Below are positions 41,339 through 49,186 of a DNA stretch of 64,000 nucleotides, piece by piece. The notes below the pieces were generated by a model, which made no database searches, was not told where the DNA came from, and saw only the letters and a program-made list of their open reading frames with translations. The position numbers were made by a program, and so were the translations under genes. The stretch covers positions 86,377 to 150,376 of the forward strand of contig NZ_QXEC01000016.1 in NCBI RefSeq assembly GCF_003583405.1, read 5' to 3'. Every line of letters begins with the position of its first letter. Position 1 is the stretch's first letter. Source of the stretch: Micromonospora radicis (GTDB lineage Bacteria > Actinomycetota > Actinomycetes > Mycobacteriales > Micromonosporaceae).

Positions 41339-42490
41339 GTGAGTGAGTACCAGTACTACGAATTCACCGCCGTCGACCGGCCCCTCAGCGGCCGGGAGCG
41401 GGCCGAGCTGCGGTCGCTGTCCACCCGGGCCGACATCACCGCCACCAGCTTCGTGAACACCTACGAGTGGGGCGACTTCAAGGGCGACCCGCGTACGCTG
41501 ATGGAACGGTACTTCGACGCGCACCTGTACCTGGCGAACTGGGGCACCCGCCAGCTCATGCTTCGGCTACCGAAACACGTGCTCGACCCCGCCACCGTCG
41601 CCCAGTACTGCCAGGGCGACAGCGCATCCGCGTGGACCACCGGCACGCACGTCATCATCGACCTCCACGACGAGGACGAGGACGGCACCGACGCGTGGGA
41701 CCTCGACGGCCACGGCCTGCTCACCTCGATCATCCCGGTCCGGGCCCGCCTCGCCGCCGGAGACCTGCGCCTGCTCTACCTGGCCTGGCTCCGCTGCGCA
41801 CAGTCCGAGGAGATCGCCGACGACGAGCGCGAACCACCCGTCCCCGCCGGCATGGGAACCCTCGACGCGCCCCTCACCGCCGTCGCCGAGTTCCTACGCA
41901 TCGACCCCGACCTGATCGCGGCGGCAGCGGCCGGGTCGGCGCCGGCCGCCTCCGGCGAACCGACCGCCGCACAACTACGGAAGTGGGTCGTCGAGCTACA
42001 CGCCCGGCACAAGGACGCCATCCTGACCGACCTGATCACCGGCGGCGACAGCCACCTGCGCAACCGACTGCTGCGCCGCTACCGCGTCGCGCATCCCACC
42101 GACGCGTTCACCCCGACGGCCGTCCGTACTGCCGGGCAACTACTCGCCATCGCCGCGGACCTGCGCGCCGAACGGGAACGACGGGACGCCGAGCAGCGCG
42201 AAAGCGACCGGGTCCGCCGGGAACGCTCCGCCGTAGCCGCCCGGCAACGGCACCTCGACACCCTCGCAGTCGACCAACCCGCCGCCTGGCAGCGGGTCGA
42301 CGAACTCATCGCCACAAAGAAACCCCGCGAGTACGACAGCGCAGTTCAACTCCTCGTCGACCTGCGCGACCTCGGCGAACGCGACGGAGACAGCTCATCG
42401 TTCCGACACCGGCTGGCCGAGCTACGGGCGGTGCACGCCCGCAAGCCCAGCCTGCTCGAACGCCTCAACCTCGCAGGCCTCGACACCTGA
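41339..42490 (+). CDS. conserved actinobacterial protein, TOTE locus, unknown
   Basis: A 383-residue protein with a strongly patterned N-terminus (MSEYQYYEFTAVDRPLSGRE, TATSFVNTYEWGDFKGDPRT, LYLANWGTRQLMLRLP), an acidic middle (DLHDEDEDGTDAWDL) and a C-terminal coiled coil (LRAERERRDAEQRESDRVRR). Widely conserved among actinomycetes without a function known to me. GTG 41339 follows GGAAGGTAGG. Operonic with the calcium-binding-like gene. Confidence 0.7.
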   Translation: MSEYQYYEFTAVDRPLSGRERAELRSLSTRADITATSFVNTYEWGDFKGDPRTLMERYFDAHLYLANWGTRQLMLRLPKHVLDPATVAQYCQGDSASAWTTGTHVIIDLHDEDEDGTDAWDLDGHGLLTSIIPVRARLAAGDLRLLYLAWLRCAQSEEIADDEREPPVPAGMGTLDAPLTAVAEFLRIDPDLIAAAAAGSAPAASGEPTAAQLRKWVVELHARHKDAILTDLITGGDSHLRNRLLRRYRVAHPTDAFTPTAVRTAGQLLAIAADLRAERERRDAEQRESDRVRRERSAVAARQRHLDTLAVDQPAAWQRVDELIATKKPREYDSAVQLLVDLRDLGERDGDSSSFRHRLAELRAVHARKPSLLERLNLAGLDT

Positions 42491-42767
42491 CGCGCGGTTT
42501 TGCCGCCCGGCGACCGTTGCCGGAGTGCGGCCAACGACCGCTGTGTGCAGCAGGGCTCACACGCTCTTGGCCACCTCCGAAGCGCAGGGCGCAGGCAAAA
42601 TTACCTACGACGACGCCCATGACCGGCGATGCGAACTCATCGGCCCGCAGGCGCGGAGCGTGTGATCGGCGGTGGTCATCCGCCGTCCTGGCCAGCCGGG
42701 ACAACCCAGGTGAACTTGGGCCACTCCCTGCCACCCCGGGGCAACCCGCAGGTCGCTAGACTGGGCC
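42491..42767. other. noncoding region before the right tRNA-like repeat
   Basis: About 280 bp without a gene. Its last 70 bp resemble the DNA before the left repeat (shared AGGT-AAC, CACTCCCTGCCA and ACCCGCAGGTCG words) and include a TAGACT -10-like hexamer near 42757. Confidence 0.45.
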
Positions 42768-42810
42768 CTCGCGCCCTCGTAGCTCAGGGGATAGAGCATC
42801 GGTTTCCTAA
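42768..42810 (+). repeat. tRNA-Arg(CCU) 5'-half repeat, right copy
   Basis: Identical over 43 bp to 36563-36605, again ending just after the anticodon loop. Here CCCGA follows, close to the ACCGA needed to close the anticodon stem, but the T-arm and 3' acceptor strand are absent. The shared 19-bp block recurs at 42901-42919, 128 bp after the tRNA start (130 bp in the left copy). Confidence 0.85.
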
Positions 42811-42949
42811 CCCGACGCTCCGCCTGTGGCCCCAGCGTGATGACCTGCGCTTCCTCGTTTCCTGCCATTGCGTGCCGGTCGCTGTGCGGCCCTGCTGTGA
42901 TCGCTTGCTGAAGATCAGCTGGAGCGTTGTGGATCCTGCGTGTGCAAGC

Positions 42950-43996
42950 TTATCGCTTCTTGCGGCGCCCCTTCCGTAGGGCTGACTCGGCTTCCTGGCG
43001 TCGACGGATGGCAGCCTCGTCGCGCTGAGAAACAATGGCCGCGTCCGAGAGGCGGGGGCGGCGGCCTCTGCTGTCGCGGACTCGGCGTGCGCCAGCGACT
43101 CGCCACTGCTGCAGGACGGTGGGCAGGCTTTCGCGGGTACGGAACCACGACACAGCTGCTGCGGTAGAGGGGTCGCTCGCGTCTTCCCACTCGGCCATCT
43201 TGTCGGGCTCGAAGAGGAAGTTCGCCGCGAGTTGGAAGTAGAGGTCGTCCTTGGCCTCGGCGAACTTATTCATCGCCTGCACTTGGCGGATCCGTGGGCA
43301 GAACGCCGCGCCGATGAACCATGTGGCGCCGGCCATGACCGCGCCTGGGTCCTCGCCCTCCTCCGGCGTTGGCGCGCAGAGGAGGTCAACGATGCGCTGC
43401 TCGGCGTCGTCGAGCTGGATAGGGACCTCGTCGAGGAGGGCGGCCTCGTACACCTGGCGGGCGTCGTCGGCACCGGTGAGGCGGTGCGTGCGACGCAGCC
43501 CGGCCATGTCGAACATCAGGATGCTCTTGCCAACCTGAAGTTCGCTGTCGTGGCCGTACACGGCGGCGGTGCTGTCGAAGCCGGCCAGCACGAGCGTTTC
43601 GGCGCGTCGCTGACCCTTGCGCTGTGCGTCGCCCAGCCGGGCGTGGGGCGACGAGACGAACGGGCACACCTGCGCGGCGTAGAGCGCGCACACCTCGTGT
43701 TCCGGCGCCTCGTTGAACGTGGGGGTCTCGCCCATGTGTTGCAACTGGTCGTCGAACGTGACTTGCCAGCGCAACTCGTCGCGAAACGGCATGGCGCACA
43801 CCGCGCACAGGTCGTAGGCGGCAAGAACAAGCTTGCGCTGCTCGGACAAGGCCCCGTAGTCCTCCTCGCCCGGTTCCTGCGGAATGACCGCGATGATCGG
43901 GTACCCACGGGGGTCCAGACGTAGGTGCGAGCAGCGCACGGGCGCCTTTACTTCTGCGGGGCGAGCGCCAACACCTGCTCGGGAGCCAGTGACCAC
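42950..43996 (-). CDS. conserved protein with putative zinc-binding cysteines, unknown
   Basis: A 348-residue protein from a GTG start. The N-terminal half has a Cys pattern (RCSHLRLDPRGYPII, then DLCAVCAMPF and later EVCALYAAQVCPF) that could bind zinc. The C-terminus is strongly basic (RDSRGRRPRLSD, ALRKGRRKKR), suggesting nucleic-acid contact. I do not recognise a named family, although similar short Cys-motif proteins occur in actinomycetes. No operon partners; it starts the region to the right of the tRNA-half repeats. Confidence 0.65.
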   Translation of the reverse strand: MVTGSRAGVGARPAEVKAPVRCSHLRLDPRGYPIIAVIPQEPGEEDYGALSEQRKLVLAAYDLCAVCAMPFRDELRWQVTFDDQLQHMGETPTFNEAPEHEVCALYAAQVCPFVSSPHARLGDAQRKGQRRAETLVLAGFDSTAAVYGHDSELQVGKSILMFDMAGLRRTHRLTGADDARQVYEAALLDEVPIQLDDAEQRIVDLLCAPTPEEGEDPGAVMAGATWFIGAAFCPRIRQVQAMNKFAEAKDDLYFQLAANFLFEPDKMAEWEDASDPSTAAAVSWFRTRESLPTVLQQWRVAGARRVRDSRGRRPRLSDAAIVSQRDEAAIRRRQEAESALRKGRRKKR

Positions 43997-44873
43997 GTGC
44001 CCAATCTACGGCCCCAGAACACACATTCTCCTGGCGGCCCAACGTGTCGGCTTGTTCATCCTTTTGCTGGTGGTTGCCCCCGATCTACGGTGTCGGCCAG
44101 CGTCACCGCCGGTGGTATCGCAGGTTCGCCTCGCCGCCGTCGTCATCGCCACCGCCCTCAGTCTGACCGGGCTACATGCCGGTAACCCAAGGCAGGATCT
44201 TCGGAGCTGGGGCCGGGCTGATCGATGCCTCGGCGGATCGAGTTGATCACTCATGCTTCCGTCAGGAATTCCAGGGCGGGGGAAAGTTGGCCTCCGGCCC
44301 ATTCATCGCCGACCGACCTTCGGCGCTGCCGGGGTAGCTGAGTGTGGGCAGGGCGATCGTTCGGTGGGCCTGGACGATGAGGTTAGCGGCGAGCCGACGT
44401 GTGACTCGCCGGCCAGACAAGCTGGTGGGCGAGCGTCCGCGTCGACGACGACTGGGAAGCTGCCGTGATCGTCTTTTGCGCTCCAGCAGCGCAGACCAGT
44501 GGCGTGCATGCGGCGCTCCGGGGGATCACAGCCAAGAGAGCAGCGCCCAGCCCCGGCGCACTTAGAGTGACGATCATTGCGCTGCCGCGCCTAACCGCAC
44601 CGGGTGGGGCGCAGGGGGCGAAGACAGGCAATCCCCCAGGCGACGCGCTTCCAGCCAAACCACACCTATATCAAGGCGACCGTACGCTCCGCGCAAGGAG
44701 TGTCAGAGGGGGCGAAGAAGGCAGGGGCGCCTGCGCAGCTTGGAGGCTGCTGACCTGAGATGACGATGGGCCTGTCAGGGAACCACGAGTGGCGGACGCA
44801 ACGAGGCAACCGGAGGCATCCGCCTGGAAACTTCCGTACAACTGCCGTACGCTGTTGTCAGAGGTGATGAGAG
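43997..44873. other. 877-bp region without a recognisable gene
   Basis: Only short frames with no family resemblance are seen. Composition is less GC-biased at wobble positions than in coding DNA nearby, consistent with decayed or regulatory sequence. The last 40 bp hold the TA promoter-operator. Confidence 0.45.
44834..44858. promoter_or_regulatory. toxin-antitoxin operator candidates
   Basis: CCGTAC occurs at 44834 and 44845 (11 bp apart, one helical turn), and ACAAC (44838-44842) is mirrored by GTTGT (44854-44858). Both lie 16-40 bp upstream of the RHH antitoxin start and would suit cooperative RHH binding. Confidence 0.5.
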
Positions 44874-45143
44874 ATGGCACCCAAGACCGAGCGCATCGAG
44901 ATGCGGACCGACCTTGAAACGAGCGACCTGCTCACCCGCGCGGCCCGAACATGTGACGAGTCTGTCTCGTCGTTCGTCCTGAAGGCCGCTCGTACTGAAG
45001 CGGACCGAGTGCTAGCGCGGGCGGATCGCACCATCATGTCAGCGGAGCAGTTCGATGAGATGATGGCCGCCTTGGACAAGCCGGATCAGCCGACCAAGCT
45101 TGCTGAACTGGCCTCTAAGCCGCGGAGGTTTCGCCGCAAATGA
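44874..45143 (+). CDS. DUF1778/TacA-type ribbon-helix-helix antitoxin
   Basis: An 89-residue RHH antitoxin. The N-terminal strand and helices (TERIEMRTDLETSDLLTRAA, SVSSFVLKAARTEADRVL) are typical of DUF1778; the C-terminal tail (MSAEQFDEMMAALDKP, then a basic end) is the toxin-neutralising arm. ATG 44874 follows GAGGTGATGAG. It overlaps the toxin start by 4 bp and should repress its own promoter together with the toxin. Confidence 0.92.
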   Translation: MAPKTERIEMRTDLETSDLLTRAARTCDESVSSFVLKAARTEADRVLARADRTIMSAEQFDEMMAALDKPDQPTKLAELASKPRRFRRK

Positions 45144-45871
45144 CCGAATGGCTGTCCGGGCCTCTAGAGTCAGAGCATGAAGTTGAGGGATTCGACTGTG
45201 GCGTCGAATCCCTCAACACCTGGCTCATTGGGCACGCCCGCAGTGCTGCGGCTAGCGGCACTGCCAGGACGTACGTATGGACAGCTTCTAATGCGAACGC
45301 CGTGATGGCCTACTACGCGATCACCCCTACCGTGGTCGTCCGGGGCGAGTTGACCAAGAAGCAAGCTGGCGGGTCGGGTGACGTTCCTGGCTACCTTCTG
45401 TGCAAGCTAGCCCTGCACAGGGCGCTGCATGGACAGAAGCTTGGTGGTGAACTCCTGCTGGATGCCCTGGAGAAAATCGTACGCGCTGCTGACGGATTTG
45501 GCGGCCGCCTTATTGTCGTCGACGCTATCGAATCGGCAGTTGACTTCTATCAACACTACGGATTCAAGCCGGTCATCGGCGTGCCCAATCGGCTCGTAAT
45601 GAAAGTGGCGACCGCGAGGAACGATCTCGGACTCGGGAGCCTTCAGTTGTCAGCCAACCGCGAGGCGGGGCTGGTGTCTATGGTGCTTAACCGCCCAGAC
45701 GGCTCGTCTACCCCGTTCGTTGGGGACATTGCGCAGGCGCGCGCGGTAGCCAGGGAGATGTTGGCCGCCGCTGAAGAACGAGAGCGAGCGGGCGCGACCG
45801 ATGCGAAAGTTGATCTTCGTGCGGTCATGGTGAGGGCCCTCGGCAGAGACCCGTTCGCCGAGGAAGAGTGA
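45140..45871 (+). CDS. TacT-type GNAT toxin with C-terminal extension
   Basis: A 243-residue acetyltransferase. Residues 1 to about 160 are a full GNAT toxin: GPLESEHEVEGFDCGVESLN, YLLCKLALHRALHGQKLGGE for acetyl-CoA binding and the catalytic Tyr region AVDFYQHYGFKP. Known relatives acetylate aminoacyl-tRNA to block translation. Usual length is about 165 residues; here some 80 residues are added (SLQLSANREAGLVSMVLNRP and an Ala/Glu-rich helix, ending RALGRDPFAEEE) with no known domain. It is coupled to the antitoxin by ATGA. Confidence 0.88.
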   Translation: MTEWLSGPLESEHEVEGFDCGVESLNTWLIGHARSAAASGTARTYVWTASNANAVMAYYAITPTVVVRGELTKKQAGGSGDVPGYLLCKLALHRALHGQKLGGELLLDALEKIVRAADGFGGRLIVVDAIESAVDFYQHYGFKPVIGVPNRLVMKVATARNDLGLGSLQLSANREAGLVSMVLNRPDGSSTPFVGDIAQARAVAREMLAAAEERERAGATDAKVDLRAVMVRALGRDPFAEEE

Positions 45872-46038
45872 GTTGCAAAGTCATCGCTTGCTCCGCCCTT
45901 GGCTGTAGTTGCGCAGTTGCCGGACAGGCGGGTTCGGGACAGCGAAGGGTAGGGGATGGTGGCACTACCCCCGCCGTCGTTTGAGGCGGTGCTAACTTTC
46001 CGTCGACTATGAGGCTGGCAGGCCCGTTCGGCGTGCGA

Positions 46039-47553
46039 TTAGACGCTGCTCCACAGCATGTCGTCGATGCGACGTGCAATCCGCCTTGAGAGCCGTCGCC
46101 CCGCCCGTCGGCGAGCGAGCCGGGATGCCTCGGCGATCGAGTGCCGGCCGGTGACGACGAGTCCGTGACTATCAGCGCTTCCGAGGAGTGCACCGCTGTA
46201 GAGGCACCCCGGGTTGCAGTCTGCTTCATCGCGGTCGAGGGTCCCGGTAGCGAAGTGATGCAGGTGGGCGCCCACGTCACCGATGCCGTTGGGAGCAATG
46301 ACTGCGGTGAGCAGTTGAAGTGCCTCGTTGGCGGCGGCGGCCATGGAGAAGGCAAAGACGTTTTCGTTGTGGCGTAGCGGATGGTCGCGGTTGAGGCCGG
46401 CAATGTAGGACGGGTTGTCGAGTTGGCCGGTGCGTTCGAGGGAGACATCGGCCGGATCGTATTGTCCCAGGCATTCAAGGCAGGCGCGGCCAGGCGCTGC
46501 CATGTGTGCGCGCCATTCGGCCCCGCGCATCCTCTGGCCGTCGCTGCGGATGAGGATGCCGCCGTCGACGACTGGTATGAGGTGGGCGTAGGCGGCGAGG
46601 TTGAGTACGGCTCGTGGCCAGGGCCGGTCGACGCAGCTGAACAGCACGTCACAGTCCAGCGCGTGTGCCAGTCCGTCGGGTTCCACGACAGACAGTTCCA
46701 GTGCGGTGATGTCCGGGTTGCCGGCGGTGCCTGACCGGCGTAGCGCCCGGGCGAGGGTCTCGACCTTGGACCGAGCGAGCTCGACGTCGCGCGTGGTCGC
46801 GTGTAGGAGTCGGTCGAGGTTGACTGCCTCGACGGCGTCAAAGTCCAGCAGGGTGATGCGCTCGACGCCGGTGCGGGCGAGGGTTTCGGCGACGAGGGCG
46901 CCCACGCTGCCCGCACCGATGATGCCGACGTGCAGCCGGGTGAGGCTGGCCTGCAGGTCGGGTCCCCACGCGGAGACGGTGCGGGTGAGCTGCTCTCGGA
47001 GGTCGGGGATTGGACGCAGGGAGTTGTTCCACGAGACTGTGATGCGATCGCCGACGCATCGGACATTCTCCGCCCACTGGGGCGTGTAGCGGCGGGCGGC
47101 GACTCGGTGCCACATGCGGGCGCTATAGGTTTGGTCGCCCACGGCGTAGGTCAGGCCGAGCAATGGCAGACCGGTGAGGGCGACTGCTTGGGCCGCGTGG
47201 CCCGACTCGGCGGCGTGGTCGTCATCGCTGAGGTCCTGCCAACCACGGCCCTTCGGGTGACTGTGCACGAGTGCCAGCCCGGCGCCGGTCTCGGCGGCGT
47301 GCGCGGCTGCCCGCAGGAAGTAGCCCGAGGTGAACGAGACGTTGCCGTGGAGGAGACGCTCGCCGCGCTCGGGCCAGATCACCTCCCCGATGACGGCGCT
47401 GGTGCGGGTTGCACCGGTGCTCGGGCGCCAAGTCAAGAAGCACAGGTCCTCTTGGCCGTCGGAGCGGCTGAGGTGTTCGGCAAGCCGGGTCGCGACGGTG
47501 GTGGTCATGGCCACCGACAGGCGCCGTCGGGCCGAACTCGGGCCGCTGGTCAC
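46039..47553 (-). CDS. JAB protease - ThiF/E1 fusion of a bacterial ubiquitin-like system
   Basis: A 504-residue fusion. Residues about 20 to 150 form a JAB/JAMM metalloprotease with an intact HSHP-x8-S-x2-D (H97, H99, S109, D112). Residues about 200 to 460 form a ThiF-like E1 with VGIIGAGSVG (209-218), D237, NLDR and a CVDRP motif. Cysteines at 358/361 and 446/450 look like a zinc tetrad, and C307 is a candidate thioester Cys. The protein would process or remove, and activate, the Ubl encoded two genes upstream. GTG 47553 overlaps the E2 stop (GTGA); ATG 47508 is possible. Confidence 0.85.
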   Translation of the reverse strand: MTSGPSSARRRLSVAMTTTVATRLAEHLSRSDGQEDLCFLTWRPSTGATRTSAVIGEVIWPERGERLLHGNVSFTSGYFLRAAAHAAETGAGLALVHSHPKGRGWQDLSDDDHAAESGHAAQAVALTGLPLLGLTYAVGDQTYSARMWHRVAARRYTPQWAENVRCVGDRITVSWNNSLRPIPDLREQLTRTVSAWGPDLQASLTRLHVGIIGAGSVGALVAETLARTGVERITLLDFDAVEAVNLDRLLHATTRDVELARSKVETLARALRRSGTAGNPDITALELSVVEPDGLAHALDCDVLFSCVDRPWPRAVLNLAAYAHLIPVVDGGILIRSDGQRMRGAEWRAHMAAPGRACLECLGQYDPADVSLERTGQLDNPSYIAGLNRDHPLRHNENVFAFSMAAAANEALQLLTAVIAPNGIGDVGAHLHHFATGTLDRDEADCNPGCLYSGALLGSADSHGLVVTGRHSIAEASRLARRRAGRRLSRRIARRIDDMLWSSV

Positions 47554-47909
47554 GACCGGGCGAAGAGCGTGCGCAGGTGCCTTAGGTAGGCGCGCATGCT
47601 CCGGTCGGTCACCCAGTTCTGGGCTGGGCGGCTCCAGTACTCCCACTCAGCCCCGAGGGGGGATGCGTGAACCGCGCCGTCTGGGTGCCCCAGCCGCGGG
47701 CTGACGTGAGGACCCGGCGGCGGTGACACCGGCCAGTCGGGTGGGATGGCGAGTGCCAGCTTGATCTCCTCCCCAGCGTGTCTGCCTACTTCGACGCGGT
47801 AGGTAAAGACGGCCAGCTCACCCTGTTGGGTTACATCGTCGTGTCCGGTGGCGGCGAGCGCGGCGAGGAAGCCCGCCGCGCCCACCGTCGGCTGCTGCAC
47901 CGTGGTCAT
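47550..47909 (-). CDS. prokaryotic E2 family E (UBC-like) protein, no cysteine
   Basis: A 119-residue UBC-like protein of the prok-E2_E type: VEVGRHAGEEIKLALAIPPD, WPVSPPPGPHVSPRLGHPDG, EWEYWSRPAQNWVTDRSM. The whole protein contains no Cys, so it cannot form the E2-type thioester. It could be a scaffold, or conjugation may go through other residues. It overlaps the Ubl gene and the JAB-E1 gene by 4 bp on each side, so the three are made in a fixed ratio. Confidence 0.82.
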   Translation of the reverse strand: MTTVQQPTVGAAGFLAALAATGHDDVTQQGELAVFTYRVEVGRHAGEEIKLALAIPPDWPVSPPPGPHVSPRLGHPDGAVHASPLGAEWEYWSRPAQNWVTDRSMRAYLRHLRTLFARS

Positions 47910-48181
47910 GAGGTCGGAGTCGGGCCGGTCGACACCGATACGAACGTGTCCCCCGCGTGTACCCGGATCGGGGTGTCGCCGCGCCCCTCGTACGACTCCT
48001 GGTGCCGTCCCTTGACCTCGACGAGGTACGCCGAGGCCGGGTCGACCCCGGCCAGGCTGAGGATCTGGTTCGGCGTCAGGTCCTTCTCGGCGGTCGTGAC
48101 CGGTTCGTCATCGACCTTGAAGGTGATGGTCTTCGCAGGCTTGGCCTGTTCCGCTGAGGCGTGCGTGGATGGCGCTGTCAT
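47906..48181 (-). CDS. ubiquitin-like protein (multiubiquitin-type, single domain)
   Basis: A 91-residue protein. A flexible leader (TAPSTHASAEQAKPAK) is followed by one beta-grasp Ubl domain resembling the multiubiquitin family: TITFKVDDEPVTTAEKDLTP, QILSLAGVDPASAYLVEV. The C-terminus is FVSVSTGPTPTS, without a terminal Gly-Gly; a Gly lies six residues from the end in TGPTPTS. The start ATG 48181 follows AAGGAG and is preferred to a GTG-type start at 48244. Second gene of the operon. Confidence 0.82.
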   Translation of the reverse strand: MTAPSTHASAEQAKPAKTITFKVDDEPVTTAEKDLTPNQILSLAGVDPASAYLVEVKGRHQESYEGRGDTPIRVHAGDTFVSVSTGPTPTS

Positions 48182-48284
48182 CGCTGTGCTCCTTGATGTC
48201 TGTTTTTCGATGTGGTTCTGCCGGCCGGCCGGCTCGCTCGTCACGGCACTTGTGTCGTTCGGTGTCGAGCGACCGCCCGGACGG

Positions 48285-48566
48285 TCAGCGGCGAGGGAGG
48301 GACAGGAGGTTGTTAGTCCAGACGCCGTCGGCGTGCGTGCGCAGGTACTTCGCCCCGCGCGACGGGGTCACCACGGCCACGTGCGCGCGGTTGCCCCGGC
48401 CGTCGTCGGTGTACGCCTTGCCGCCCTGGTTCTCGATCCACGAGACGAGCTGCTCGCGCGTGCTGCTGTCCTCCTGGTTCGTGGAGTCGGACAACCACCA
48501 CAGGTGGGTGATGTGTTCGTGGTCCGACCCACCCTCGAGCCGGACCGCGGTGATCTGGATGGCCAC
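48285..48566 (-). CDS. DUF3892 domain protein, first gene of the Ubl operon
   Basis: A 93-residue protein that is almost entirely a DUF3892 domain: ITAVRLEGGSDHEHITHLWW, SWIENQGGKAYTDDGRGNRA and KYLRTHADGVWTNNLLSLPR. Its function is unknown. The GTG start follows GGAGGGG. It stands about 100 bp upstream of the Ubl gene in the same direction, and divergently from the XRE regulator gene, so it is probably the first cistron controlled by that regulator. Confidence 0.82.
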   Translation of the reverse strand: MAIQITAVRLEGGSDHEHITHLWWLSDSTNQEDSSTREQLVSWIENQGGKAYTDDGRGNRAHVAVVTPSRGAKYLRTHADGVWTNNLLSLPRR

Positions 48567-48685
48567 TACCCCTCCACGTGCATCATCAAAGCTTCAGTAC
48601 CACTTCGGTGGCACCCTAGCAGAGGTTGTTGCAGGGAAGCGGCAATGCCGCACTAAAGTTGGGGTATGCAAACCTTGAGGACGCG
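48567..48685. promoter_or_regulatory. divergent promoter region, Ubl operon / XRE regulator
   Basis: Only 119 bp separate the two divergent starts. It contains an ACCAC-TTC-GTGG-like inverted repeat near 48600 and AT-richer stretches (AAAGCTT, ACTAAAG, GTATGCAAACC). It is the likely binding site of the XRE repressor for both directions. Confidence 0.4.
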
Positions 48686-49186
48686 ATGATGGCCGAGCCG
48701 CCGCTCCAGGAAACTGAGCGGCTCGACCTCGCCGAGTTCGGGCGGATGCTGCGGGAACGCCGCGGGACGCTGTCCATTCGGCAGGCAGCCGTCGATGCTG
48801 GTGTGAGCTTCAGCACGTTCTCGCGGGTTGAAGCTGGTGCGCACCCTGACCTCGCGACGTTCACACGTCTCTGTTCATGGCTACGGGTGCCAGCGGCGAG
48901 GTTTTTCAACCCGGTGACCGAGCGACGGATGACACCCCTCGACGAGGCCGTCACTCACCTCCGGACCGACCCGCGGCTGACGCCCGAAGCGGCATCGACG
49001 CTCACGTCCGTGCTCACTGACATGTACAACACACTCGCCCGGGACCTGCCACAACCACGAACGGCAATCGCCTGCCATCTGCGTGCAGCATCGGTAATGA
49101 GACCAGGAGTACCGCACCGCCTGGCGTCCCTCCTGACCGACATGCGCGATGAACTTGAACGACAGGTGGAGGCAGGGGAACTGTGA
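48686..49186 (+). CDS. XRE-family transcriptional regulator
   Basis: A 166-residue DNA-binding protein. The lambda-Cro type helix-turn-helix lies at residues about 18 to 70 (FGRMLRERRGTLSIRQAAVD, AGVSFSTFSRVEAGAHPDLA), followed by a helical C-terminal domain probably for dimerisation or protease contact. ATG 48686 follows TTGAGGACGCG. Its stop overlaps the start of an ImmA/IrrE-type protease gene, a pairing in which the protease inactivates the repressor. Confidence 0.9.
   Translation: MMAEPPLQETERLDLAEFGRMLRERRGTLSIRQAAVDAGVSFSTFSRVEAGAHPDLATFTRLCSWLRVPAARFFNPVTERRMTPLDEAVTHLRTDPRLTPEAASTLTSVLTDMYNTLARDLPQPRTAIACHLRAASVMRPGVPHRLASLLTDMRDELERQVEAGEL

Noticed and set aside
44465..44758. 97-residue plus-strand frame
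   Set aside because: No family resemblance, no convincing ribosome site and codon use unlike neighbours.
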